A DNA stretch of 64,000 nucleotides from Hemerocallis citrina (GCA_017893485.1 CM030359.1:30074430-30138429); one strand, 5' to 3'. Shown: positions 36,574 through 46,799, counted from the first letter of the stretch. Numbers and translations: made by a program. The notes: generated by a model from the letters alone, not told the origin.

Positions 36574-37014
36574 TGTCAGGGACTTGGATTCTGACCAGCT
36601 ACAGATCTCGCCATTAATGGAGAACAAGAAGGTTAGGGAATGAGAGGGATTGAGAAGAGATCTGAGATTGGGGAAGAAGAAGAGAGGATTGGGGATTGAG
36701 AGAGAGAGAGATGAGAGAGATTGGAGAAGAGTTGAGAACTTTCTATTACTTGAATCAAAGAAATGGAATACAATCTCCTTATATAGCAGGAAGAGAGTTT
36801 GTTACAACAAACTCAGCTACGTGCGATACGCACCCCTCTTCCCGCCCTATTACAGTTTAAAAACACGTGCTCTCTATGTGAACTCCAGATACAATTGAAA
36901 CTATCTGCTGATCACCATCTGCTTCCTTCTTCAGTAAACCATAGTTTCCCAATGGCTTCGGCGACTACTCCGGTGATGGTTGGAACTCCGGTGGCAGCTC
37001 CGGCGTCCCTAACA
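36574..37014 (-). repeat. 3' LTR of the gene-capturing element
   Basis: On the plus strand it runs TGTCAGGGACTTGG to CGTCCCTAACA. Contains a TTATATAG word near 36779 and GA-rich microsatellite variation, the main difference from its partner. Confidence 0.93.
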
Positions 37015-37069
37015 ACTCCACCACCCTTAAAAAATGAGCTTGTCCCCAAGCTCACACTCAGGAAATTTC

Positions 37070-37185
37070 TTCCAGCACCAAATCCTCCAATTGCATAGAG
37101 TTTCTCATTTAGAACGGCCATTGAGTGGCATTTCCTTCTTGATTTCATGTCTGGTACCTACCCTGGAATCAAATATTTCAACATC
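37070..37185 (-). other. Captured kelch-repeat fragment across a frame change
   Basis: The main ORF ends with VEIFDSRVGT then stops at 37105. A second frame from 37148 continues the kelch pattern MKSRRKCHSMAVLNEKLYAI followed by GGFGAG. Together they form one kelch blade of the VEIFDPR-GTW / M---R-CHS-AVLN-KLYAIGG type, with a frameshift and a few codons missing between them. Confidence 0.75.
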
Positions 37186-39633
37186 TGAGAAACTCTCAAA
37201 TTCCTTCCCTTTGTATACTCTGGTAGTCTGATATATCCATGAATTGATCTGCTGATGCACTTCATCTAATATTGGTCCTCTTATAATTGTTAAAGAAACC
37301 TGCCCTCCGGACATGACGGGAAATGAACCATTTGGGCGAAAAATGTATGCTCCAGATGCCTGAGGATCAAACCCACTTCCATCATCTCCCGCATAATAAC
37401 TGAAGGACTGTCCAAAAGAAGCTTTCACCAGACTTCTACTGTTAGCATAAAAAGAAATTTTCCCTTCATGTGCTTTATAGTACAGCTTCAATTTTCCTGG
37501 GCCAACTTCAATACTGCTCTTCTTACTCCTTTGTGATGAATACATGGATGACATCGTAGCAGAGCCTGTCTGCTTTCCACTAGAGATGAAATATGAAGTG
37601 AAACCAAGAGGTGGTACAGATACTGGGAAGGCGAGCAAAAATTGTGGGGTGACACTAGGAGATATGCCTAAGTACGCCTTGACGTACTGACTTCTTAGGT
37701 CTACTGAGGCATTGTTCTTGGGTACAAGCTGAGATTCTATTTCTTTCCCATCAGAACCATAGACAACAATAGATCCGCTTACAACAGGTATACGGATCAC
37801 ATCCTCCCTCTTCCACCCAAGTGCATTGTAGACAAGAACAACCAAGCTTTTCCGATTTGAAAACTCGACTTCAGTTGGAGGACAGTAACTTATATTCAGA
37901 AGAGGACACGGTTCAAACTGTGTTTTTGTATTTGTACAGTCTGAACTGGACCCTAACTCGCTTAAGCAAGCAAATGACAATTCGACCAATTTCTCAGCCT
38001 CTTTATAACCTATATATAGTCTTTTGGCATAATCATCAGCTACATGTTGTTTTGAAGTTCCACTGACAGCATCATGGTGTTGAGCTATGGCTAGAGCATC
38101 AGCCAAACTGTCTGTTGCGGGGCCAGCACTATTCCTTCCTCTGAAAAATTCCAACTGCCTAGCAGCCAGGTAATAAGCACTCATCAATCTGACATAGCCT
38201 TTCAAAGCAGGCCGACTTGTGAAGTATCCAGTCCAATATCCATTTGCATGATCTGCATACGGGAAGAAGTCATCCTTGAGCTCAAAATTCCATATTGAGC
38301 TCCAACTCCCATTGCAGAAATTCTGTGGACTAAATCTTGATGCAGATATCACCACCGCATACTCAAAGTTAGCTTCAGGCCCTTCCACTTCTTTTCCTCC
38401 TGTGTAATAGATAGAACAGGTTCCTTTTGGATTAGCTTCACCATCCCGACGATGCTCTTGCAATCCTAGATTAAGTGGTTCTAATGTATAACAGAAGATT
38501 ACAAGCTCTGCCTCAAAAGCAGCAATGGTTTGTCGCAGCTGAGCTCTAGTCATGTTTGCATAATCAACCTTTTTCATATAAATCTCAAGACATTCATGTT
38601 CTACCTCAAGCAGCATTCCATCCCTTTCAACATCAGGTTCTCCAAATTTATTTGTTCCATTGCTCTCATCTACAAGCTCACACTTATTACTCTTAAACAC
38701 AAGTATATCAGACTTCAAGAACTGCAAAAAAAATGATTGAACAAAATTTTCTCGCATAGGAGGGGGCCATCCATTGAGCACTACTTTGTCATGATTAGGT
38801 ATTAGAACTTCCAATTTCGTCTTCTTGACATTTCGTCGAACATACAATAGACGCTGAAGATAAAGCAGTTGTACCTTTGAAGCATTGTCACGTACACTTG
38901 GTAGCTGATCAACAAGTGTTGTTCGAGCTCTTTTAACTCCTTTTGTAGGTTCTTCATTGATGAAAAACTTGGTGCTTCCACTCGGAGTAGACTTTTTATG
39001 CTGAACTTCCTCTAGTTTCTCCACCTTAACTACCGATTCAACCACTCCAACACTCTCTACATTACTAACAGCAACTGCATCCTCATGAAAGTCATTCTTC
39101 TCAAGAACTGTGCTCACCTCATTCTGACTCAACTCTGACAAAACTCCTCTGCGGTCTTTAATTTCAGTAGGGGCAAATCGGACAATCAACTCTTCCAAGA
39201 ATACTGGCCACAAGATGTCATGAATGCGGGGTTTAATATGCTTATGATACCACAAAGTTGCACTCCCACTTAAACCCAACCAAGCATATTTCAATTTCTC
39301 TGCATCAGGAATTCCGTAAAATTCAAAGAAGTGTTCGGCTCCAAGTATCCAATTTGTTGGATCTCCTCCTTTAAAATTCGGTAACTTCACCTCTTTAAAA
39401 TTCGGAAACTTCATCTTAATTGGAGCTCTATACATGGTTCCACCACCACCACACACTTTCGAATTAATAAAGACAAGATTAGGGTTAGTTACCTCCTTGA
39501 TTGGAATTTGAGGATGACCGATCGGGTACAAAGGAACATTGAGCGGTTGGGAATAGGGTTGCCGTAACTTCACTATCATCGCATCTATTCTTGACAACGC
39601 TGCCTCAAACTTCCCTTCCATTTTGATCGACAT
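37105..39633 (-). CDS. Chimeric gag-MAP65-capping protein-alpha-mannosidase ORF (842 codons)
   Basis: Start chosen at ATG 39633 (MSIKMEGKFEAAL), because the longer frame from 39744 only reads through a later solo LTR. Order by residue: 1-165 gypsy-type gag (FPNFKEVKLPNFKGGDPTNW, LSGSATLWYH, VRFAPTEI); about 165-330 unassigned Lys/Val-rich region; 331-378 microtubule-associated MAP65 N-terminal helix (GEPDVERDGMLLEVEHECLE); 402-453 F-actin capping protein alpha (FEYAVVISASRFSPQNFCNG); 454-813 GH38 alpha-mannosidase; about 817-826 start of a kelch blade (VEIFDSRVGT). The mannosidase part lacks the N-terminal catalytic region, so it cannot be an active glycosidase. No stop or frameshift over 2.5 kb suggests youth or constraint. 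Expression is unknown; the LTR would be the promoter. Confidence 0.88.
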   Translation of the reverse strand: MSIKMEGKFEAALSRIDAMIVKLRQPYSQPLNVPLYPIGHPQIPIKEVTNPNLVFINSKVCGGGGTMYRAPIKMKFPNFKEVKLPNFKGGDPTNWILGAEHFFEFYGIPDAEKLKYAWLGLSGSATLWYHKHIKPRIHDILWPVFLEELIVRFAPTEIKDRRGVLSELSQNEVSTVLEKNDFHEDAVAVSNVESVGVVESVVKVEKLEEVQHKKSTPSGSTKFFINEEPTKGVKRARTTLVDQLPSVRDNASKVQLLYLQRLLYVRRNVKKTKLEVLIPNHDKVVLNGWPPPMRENFVQSFFLQFLKSDILVFKSNKCELVDESNGTNKFGEPDVERDGMLLEVEHECLEIYMKKVDYANMTRAQLRQTIAAFEAELVIFCYTLEPLNLGLQEHRRDGEANPKGTCSIYYTGGKEVEGPEANFEYAVVISASRFSPQNFCNGSWSSIWNFELKDDFFPYADHANGYWTGYFTSRPALKGYVRLMSAYYLAARQLEFFRGRNSAGPATDSLADALAIAQHHDAVSGTSKQHVADDYAKRLYIGYKEAEKLVELSFACLSELGSSSDCTNTKTQFEPCPLLNISYCPPTEVEFSNRKSLVVLVYNALGWKREDVIRIPVVSGSIVVYGSDGKEIESQLVPKNNASVDLRSQYVKAYLGISPSVTPQFLLAFPVSVPPLGFTSYFISSGKQTGSATMSSMYSSQRSKKSSIEVGPGKLKLYYKAHEGKISFYANSRSLVKASFGQSFSYYAGDDGSGFDPQASGAYIFRPNGSFPVMSGGQVSLTIIRGPILDEVHQQINSWIYQTTRVYKGKEFESFSDVEIFDSRVGTRHEIKKEMPLNGRSK
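37195..38274 (-). other. Captured GH38 alpha-mannosidase segment (intron-free)
   Basis: About 360 codons beginning DDFFPYADHANGYWTGYFTS and running through AIAQHHDAVSGTSKQHVADD, LVVLVYNALGWKREDVIRIP, SGAYIFRPNGSFPV and IRGPILDEVHQQINSWIYQ. These are the middle domain and the first part of the C-terminal beta domain of plant vacuolar/apoplastic alpha-mannosidase. The His of QHHD, one metal ligand, is kept, but the N-terminal barrel with the other ligands and the Asp nucleophile is missing. Native plant genes are split by many introns; none remain, so capture was from spliced RNA. Confidence 0.93.
38275..38430 (-). other. Captured F-actin capping protein alpha fragment
   Basis: About 52 codons: PKGTCSIYYTGGKEVEGPEA, then FEYAVVISASRFSPQNFCNG and SWSSIWNFEL. 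SPQNFCNGSWRS-W is the signature of capping-protein alpha. The C-terminal actin-binding tail is not included; the sequence switches to mannosidase within two codons. Confidence 0.85.
38500..38643 (-). other. Captured MAP65 (microtubule-bundling protein) fragment
   Basis: About 48 codons: GEPDVERDGMLLEVEHECLE, then YMKKVDYANMTRAQLRQTIA and AAFEAELV. Plant MAP65/PRC1-type proteins begin with this pattern (IW-E-GES--ERDKMLL-LE-ECL-VYRRKVD). Only the first predicted coiled-coil segment is present and similarity stops abruptly. Assignment is from pattern memory and needs a search. Confidence 0.7.
39130..39633 (-). other. Gag-like domain of the chimeric ORF
   Basis: FKGGDPTNWILGAEHFFEFY, then KLKYAWLGLSGSATLWYH and FLEELIVRFAPTEIKDRRG form the capsid core of Ty3/gypsy gag (Retrotrans_gag). 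It is followed by LSELSQNEV where gag normally goes on to a zinc knuckle; no CCHC motif is present, so gag is C-terminally truncated and replaced by captured sequence. Confidence 0.8.
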
Positions 39634-40880
39634 TGATGGAACTGAGATGATTCCCAGGACTACAGATTGGTGTGCGTATCGATCGTTAAATATAAATAGA
39701 TTAAAAATGTGATCTAACCCTATATAGCAGAATCTAGGGTTCACAAATTATACCTGCGGTGAGAAGAAGACGACAGCGACCCCAAGATCTTCTGCACGTA
39801 TTCCTTCCTCGGGTTGGACGTCGTGTGGGCGACGATCTCCCAACCTTTCTTCTCCTTGGCTGACCTCTCTTTCTCTCCTTACGTGAATCACGAGTTTTGA
39901 GAAAAAAATCTTATATTTCAGATTGTGAATGACAGCCAGAGAATAGAGGATATATATAAGGCTACGGCAGGGACCATGAGGAGAAATTAGGGTTAGGTCT
40001 CCTAACGAATCTGGGTATCCCGTGTTCAGCCCGAACACACAACCCAGGCCCATTAACAATAGCTCGGTCCACTAAGGAGCTATTGTTGCACTACCTTCCT
40101 AATCCCAAATTATATTTATGGGCTCCTTTTATTATATGCTGGTTCAACTCCCCATGTTAAGATATCGAATGTCCGTCGATCAAATTAAGTTACTGATAAC
40201 TATATTGATCAACATCTTTTATCCTTAAGTAGTACCACTCAACTTTATTTGTCATGTCGGATGTAATCCACCTGCAGGGTTTACATGACAATCCTTATGA
40301 GCTCCTTAAGGGGACATCATCAACCCGACGTATCGGGACATGGATTTCTTTTACAATCAACAGCCCATCATACATACAATGCTATTACCCAATTCATAGA
40401 GGTTGTTGATCCATAATGAATCTCACTCTTTTATGAGTCAAAGTAATGCACACTGCATATACATGTCTGTTATTATATCTGGATTAAGAGCATAAGCATC
40501 CATAATAACAGAGGTGTTTGTTCTCTTTTGTAGTCAGTACAAAGAGAACAACCTCAAGTGGTCCTGTTCAATACACACAAAGTGTACTAGTATAAACCTA
40601 TAGTCAAGACAGACTAATACCAGATTACACTACAACCTTTCCAATGGATTGTCCAAGTCCGTCTAGGTTGTGAACTATTTATATATTCCATAGGGAAACT
40701 GATAATATGATCATCTGTGTGTCACCTCACACCATATTATCAACCTTATAGAATATCAGACACTTGCATTAATATTATAATAAACACAATATGCAAACAT
40801 ATGCCCATATGATTCTCATTCAAAAAAATAAGGAAATAAAGTTAATACAAAAGTGATGCTTTCAGTATATAACCCTAACA
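39634..40880 (-). mobile_element. Solo LTR nested at the chimeric ORF start
   Basis: A 1247-bp unit with TG...CA ends (minus strand begins TGTTAGGGTTATATACTG) flanked by a perfect GACAT duplication at 39629-39633 and 40881-40885. It has no primer site or coding. The lower duplication supplies the ATGTC that starts the chimeric ORF. A 37-codon extension of that ORF into this LTR is read-through. Probably copia type from its ends; family not certain. Confidence 0.85.
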
Positions 40881-40929
40881 GACATTGCTTGGATCTTCGT
40901 CGTCGATGAGAATGGTGGGAGAATCGACG

Positions 40930-40941
40930 GCTCTGATACCA
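40930..40941 (-). other. tRNA-iMet primer-binding site of the gene-capturing element
   Basis: The minus strand reads TGGTATCAGAGC, a perfect 12-base match to the site complementary to plant initiator tRNA-Met, two bases inside the 5' LTR. Confidence 0.9.
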
Positions 40942-40943
40942 CT

Positions 40944-41390
40944 TGTCAGGGACTTGGATTCTGACCAGCTACAGATCTCGCCATTAATGGAGAATAAGGA
41001 GGTTAGGGAATGAGAGGGATTGAGAAGAGATCTGAGATTGGGGAAGAAGAAGAGAGGATTGGGGATTGAGAGAGAGAGATGAGAATAGATCTGAGATTGG
41101 AGAAGAGTTGAGAACTTTCTATTACTTGAATCAAAGAAATGGAATACAATCTCCTTATATAGCAGGAAGAGAGTTTGTTACAACAAACTCAGCTACGTGC
41201 GATACGCACCCCTCTTCCCGCCCTATTACAGTTTAAAAACACGTGCTCTCTATGTAAACTCCAGATACAATTGAAACTATCTGCTGATCACCATCTGCTT
41301 CCTTCTTCAGTATACTATAGTTCCCCAATGGCTTTGGCGACTACTCCGGTGATGGTTGGAACTCCGGTGGCAGCTCCGGCGTCCCTAACA
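40944..41390 (-). repeat. 5' LTR of the gene-capturing element
   Basis: Partner of 36574-37014 with the same ends; 6 bp longer because of a GA-rich indel near 41070-41095. Followed on its inner side by the primer-binding site. Confidence 0.93.
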
Positions 41391-41439
41391 GTTTGAGTTT
41401 GAAGCGGTCCCTAGGGTTTGTTTGTTTGGTTGTTTTCAG

Positions 41440-41496
41440 GGCTTGGAAAGGCTTATGAGGATGGGATCGAGATGTACCCCATGTTACTCACCAGAA
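41440..41496 (+). pseudogene. Putative exon 2 of the same host gene
   Basis: Flanked by TGTTTTCAG and GTAAAT. In the phase set by the donor at 36481 it reads GLGKAYEDGIEMYPMLLTR without a stop. Function unknown. No further exon could be traced before the copia element at 42085. Confidence 0.35.
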
Positions 41497-41696
41497 GTAA
41501 ATAATGGTGATGAAGGTTAAAAAATTGGTGATGTGGGTGATGTAACCAAAAAAATGTTTCTTTTATTAAGTAGGGAAGTAAATGGGTGGGATGGGTAGTC
41601 AAGCTTGTTGGTGATGGATTAAGGACAACTAATTTGTGTGAGCCTCATACAATACCAAACATAGATATTCTTCTGGCTAAATTTGAAGAGAAAAAA

Positions 41697-42070
41697 ACAT
41701 CTTGAATGAGGGTCTTTATGCAGAAAATTCTCATGACCTTTTTTAATGCAGAAAACCCTAATGAAGTATGGTTATTGCAACCTCCCCCGGGCGAAGTATT
41801 TCAAAAAACCACATCTAACTTTTCTACTTGTATCAGATAACCTCATTCATCTTTGCATGTTGTTTCAAAACAAATCATATATCTTTCGCATTATTGTCAA
41901 AAACCTCCTTCAACTTTAGCAGAAGTCTTACGTTGGCAAGGTGAGTTTTTTGCAACAATAGTTCAGAAACGGTTTGCTGCATAAAAAAAAGTCAGGGAGG
42001 TTTTCTGCATAAAGGCCATAATTCAAGGGTTTTTTTTACAAATTTAGCCTATTCGTCTCTTCGCTTAGTA
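41697..42070. repeat. Possible small MULE/MITE remnant
   Basis: Left GAGGGTCTTTATGCAGAAAA and right GGTTTTCTGCATAAAGGCC are inverted relative to each other, and GGCTAAATTTGTAAAAAAAA on the minus strand near 42045 resembles the MULE ends at 34290. Target duplication not identified. Confidence 0.4.
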
Positions 42071-42084
42071 ATTGATGAGAGAAG

Positions 42085-42351
42085 TGTTAGATTAAGATGA
42101 GTAATTAGGGTTAGTTTATCTCATAGCCGCTTAAGATATTATACCTTACTTATCAGTATTGGAATATCACAGAGCACTACCTCTAGACCAGCTTTTATAT
42201 GAGATAAACTGGGTTTAGGGTACTGGGATTTATGCCCAGTCGACCCGGTCCAACAATTAAACATATAACACGTGCAAAGCACGTGTTCCCCCATAGAACA
42301 TTATACACAATAATATTCTATTATATTGAGAATATACCTATATATCCAACA
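42085..42351 (-). repeat. 3' LTR of the degenerate copia element
   Basis: Contains a perfect hairpin AACACGTGC-AAA-GCACGTGTT at 42268-42288, present also in the partner LTR. Ends TG...CA. Confidence 0.9.
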
Positions 42352-45300
42352 ATCTCCTCCTATATTCTCAATATATTAGGCAATGCCCCGTTAAATTATT
42401 GGCTCACAAAAATAATATAGTTCACAGACTAAATTAATTATAACTCGAATAGTTCAAATGAGACTAAACCAAAATAATCAAATAGTTCAAAGACCATATC
42501 AAAACAGAATAGTTCACAATGACTAAACCAACTAGAGAAACCTGTCATAGTTTCAAAATCAACTAAAGCAAATAAACTTCAAGAACAAAATATGATTTTT
42601 AAGCTCATGAGCACAGGAGTCTTAAACCCAACAGAAGTTTTATCAAGCAAGTGACAAGTTTATTCTTTAGATAAATAAACCAAAACTATATCCTTGCAAA
42701 CTGCTTTATGTTTACTCCTCCATTTTGAGCAAATCATTATTCTGAAATCTATGTTGACAGATTCAACTCCTCCATCTTTGCTAGCTTATTGAAAACAAGA
42801 ATATCAAGAGATACGTCTCTAAGAATTCTAGTGAATTTCATAAAGTATCTAGTTCTACTAAAGAACTTAGTACAATTCAACGATAGCTTAGCAAGATGTT
42901 ACGCAAGCATCACAATCAAGTTTCTTTAACAAGATAAAGAACAAGAACTATTATAGTTTCTGCACAAGAACTATACTATGTTTCATATTGGAATGATAGA
43001 ATAGTCAAATCAATTATGGTTAATTCTGAATCATCAAAATTGGAATGAAACATGAATCCATAAAAGAGTTATATCATCAAAATTGGAATGGTATAACAAC
43101 CATTCTAAACATCGGAAACACATCGATAAGTTTTCATGCTTTCTTTTGGAATAATGAGATGATTCGAAGTAAATTATGAAAATATATAGCATCATCAGAA
43201 TTGGAATGAAATTATATATTAACAGAATTTATATAGAACTTTTCAAATTATCTAAAGCATGCCAACTGCCTAAAATTGATGCTTCAGTTTGAACTTCTCT
43301 ACGGCTCCAATTGGATTCTAAATCTCAAAACAACTTGGATGTTAAAGCTTTTGAATCAATAGCTTTTAACTCCATTTTTCCCACCGTTTTGATAATTAGA
43401 TTACTTTCAAGTCTCTTAGCAAGAGCATTAGCCATACTTGTCGCAATTGCACTTTATCTATGAGAAAGTTTAACTAGGCTTCTTTCAGCCTTAATATGCT
43501 CCTCTTACTATTGTAGAGTGAGTTATGAGCTACAATGTATTATAGCTTGATAGTCGCATAACAGAATAGAAAATTTACATAGAACTTCTCAAATGGATGA
43601 TTAGCAATAAGTCATTCAATCCACTCAGCCTCTTTCCCTGCAGAGGATAACACATAGAGGTCTGATTTCTTGGATGAGAATGCAACGCTTGTTTGCCTAT
43701 TAATCTCCATAATTTTTTCTGCTCCTAATGTGAACACATATCCACTAGTTGTTGACTTTCACTAAACTTTGAGTAGCACAAAGCAAACTCTTGAGTATCA
43801 CTCAGGTATCTCATTAGCCTCTTAAGGGCACTCAAATGTGTATAGGATTATTAGTGAATCTGCAGATCATATCTACCTCAAAGGCTATATCGATTCTAGT
43901 GCAGATCTTTGTATACACGAGACTTTCAATTCTTTTAGAATGATTTACCTGTCTCATAGTTGCACCATCATAAGGTGTCAACCTTTTATCATAATCATAA
44001 GGTGTTTCAAAACACACTTTCAATCACTATATCCCCACTTTTGAAACACATTATTGATTTATCGAGTTTGACTAAAGGTTATCCCTTGCCAACCAAAACT
44101 CATCCTTATACATAATATGGTGTACACACCACTTAGGTGCTAAATTTATTTAGATAGCACAATTTTAACTCCATTTATAATATAGATGTCACTTCCAATC
44201 AACAAGCATGTCAATAATAGCCATTATATTCGACATACCACAAAATTAAAGGCACTGATCTGAATTATTTAATTCATATACTAGGCTCTTTGAGAAATTT
44301 GTCAAAATATTGATACGATAGCTATATTACATGTTTTAAAGTATACGATGATTTTACTAAATTGTAAATCTTGTTCACTAAACATATTAGTTCAAAACTT
44401 TCCAGTACAAAATTGTTTAAATATCTTTTGTGAATGACAAAATTTTCAATAGATGTAAGGGTAAGAAGAATACTTATTGTAGCAATATGACAAATATGTG
44501 AGTAGACATCAAATAAATCTACCTCATTTTTCTCAGTCAATCTGTTAGCTACTAGAAGTGGATTAAAATTGATACTGAACAATCAAAATTAAGTTTCTTC
44601 TACAAAACCCCACTTACTTACTATAGTTTTAGCCCATTTCGACAGATCAACTAATTTAAAGTATTATTGTATGACACAAAATCATCTCATTGTCTACTAA
44701 AGACTCTTCTTGGCTCATTTGTCATTCAAGTTTAAGTGTCAGTAGGACTAGTTCTTGATTCAAGCTGTAAATCATTGACCGTGATAGTAGGACTGATAAT
44801 TTCATAGATTTGTCTTTGATGAACACATCGTCAAAGAACTTTGCAAGTCCAGATTCTACTAATCCAAATTAGGTCGATCCAAAACTGTCCATAGAACCAC
44901 ATTCTGCACTTTCTAAACACACAAATATTTGTTGTAGATCCTACTTTAGGCCTTTTAAAGTCATGTACTCTAACAGATGTATCACAACACAAAATATTCA
45001 CTTTAAAAAAATTATTTGTATTTTCATGCCATGATTTACAAGGTGTATTCAATTTAGAGTATAGTAACACATTAGAGATATGATTAACAACACAATACTC
45101 ATAATTACACAAGATAAACAACAGTCAATAATATAGAATTCAACATTTCACTATGTGTTTGATTCTAACATTTATCAATATCGTTTAACTGTTATAAGTA
45201 GAGTGCAGTGGAGATTATGCCAAATGCAAACTTCTCTTAAATTGTTAAAACATGTTCACCACCTCTATCATCTGAACCTTGATTTTTAGCATTTAACTAG

Positions 45301-46250
45301 ATTTTAGTTCATCAAAATAGTGAGTGCTACATCCTCCATATATGTATGACAAACATTCAATAATATCTATATAGGTGATTAAATACTACTGACCAATTAT
45401 CGTCTCATATAGTCACAAAGCTACTGAGATCACAAATATCAGAATGTATTGACTCAAGAAGTTGTGTGCTCCTAGATACCATACTAAATGATTTTCTAGT
45501 GATCATAATCTGAGCACAACTGGCATATTTGTCATATTTAATGGAGTGTCATTTAGCAGAGTTATGAGTTTTAACAAGAACAAACAATTTAATATATAGT
45601 TCTCAAATCCTGGCCAATTTGCTATGTTCAGGAACAATACACAATTAGAACTATTATTATTAATTGTCTCATTTGTTAAACTCAACTTATACATGCAGTT
45701 GACAATATATGCACATTATAAGAGTTAAAATAAAATTACTCTATCACATTTTACAAAATTGTTTGCTTTCTCTAGTGATTCTAACAATGTCCACTTGCTC
45801 AAACACATTGAGCTATATTTTTCTTTATTCGTTCTTCATCATCTTCGAAACGCTAAACGAGATAATGGCCAATATTTTATAATTCAACTTTGCACACACA
45901 GTACAATGAACGAGAAAGAACAAAACGTAACTAATAGAGTCATATCCTACATTAAGAGATGCTCTCTCCTAAGTTACAGACATTTGTTATGCATCTTATA
46001 CATCAAAAAAATTTATTTTATTTTATTAGAGAAGCAAATATATGATCTCACATAAACTGAAAATAATGGATTTGTTAAAATATCTATACACATAGTATAA
46101 TAAAGCACTTAACAACCCTAAACATGCTAGTTTCCAAAGCGAGAATAACTATGATCTAAAAACTCTCAATCATGTGATCAAACGCACAAAACGTTAACAC
46201 ATTTATCACATGAAAATACTAAGAAAGTTTAGAGTAGATCATACCGACAC
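42352..46250 (-). pseudogene. Decayed copia pol
   Basis: Only the RNase H end is recognisable (near 44023-43832 and 43600-43400, in several frames). Upstream of it the minus strand is AT-rich with no open frame over 100 codons and no readable YVDD or integrase core. Much more decayed than the LTRs would suggest. Confidence 0.5.
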
Positions 46251-46799
46251 TTCAAGTTAGAAGTGTTTTCCAAATTCGATGGAGAAGCCTGCGAGTGCAG
46301 ACTTATCATACCATGATGCAAATCCATCGTCTCCAATAAACACAATTTGTAAGTAACTTTAAAGTTCCTACATTCATCAAATTGTTAAAGATTAGCTAAT
46401 TAAACAAATTATTAGCACTATCTAATTCTAAGAACAATTTAATTGGAGATACAGTGTTGTAATCAAAACTTATAATTTAACTATCAAAATAAATATTTGA
46501 TCCTTAGCACATAGCCAAAACAGTTATTCAGACTTGTATTTAATTAACCAATGACCAACATGGTTTTAAAACTTTAGCACTTAGCAACAACATTCAAACA
46601 AATAAATGAATGGCAATTTAAATTTGGTGAAGAACTTATCTTTACTTTAGATCTAATCCAGTCCACACATATTTAGATCTAGTCTAAACAGCATCCTTAT
46701 CTCTTATTGTGCTTTCATCTTCCAAAAGATGAAAGCTTCTGAGAACCAAAAAACATATATTCTCTTCCTCCACCTTATTTCATTGCTTCAATAATCTAT

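Larger units (their letters stand above)
36574..41390 (-). mobile_element. Gypsy-like LTR retrotransposon carrying captured host-gene fragments
   Basis: LTRs are at 36574-37014 and 40944-41390 and a perfect GTTTG duplication lies at 36569-36573 and 41391-41395. In minus orientation the 5' LTR is the right one; the primer site TGGTATCAGAGC (40941-40930) follows it after an AG spacer, and a purine-rich AAGGGTGGTGGAGT tract precedes the 3' LTR. By eye the LTRs differ by about 7 substitutions and one indel, so the insertion is young. Inside are gag fused to pieces of several host genes (37070-39633) and no protease, reverse transcriptase or integrase. A solo LTR of another family (39634-40880) lies in the leader. 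It would need pol in trans, like maize Bs1, the classical transducing element. Confidence 0.93.

Noticed and set aside
37195..38274. A genuine alpha-mannosidase gene
   Set aside because: No N-terminal catalytic region, no introns, fused to gag and enclosed by LTRs with target duplication; it is a captured fragment.
39634..39744. Upstream start of the chimeric ORF at 39744
   Set aside because: These 37 codons lie in the nested solo LTR; the original start is the ATG at 39633.
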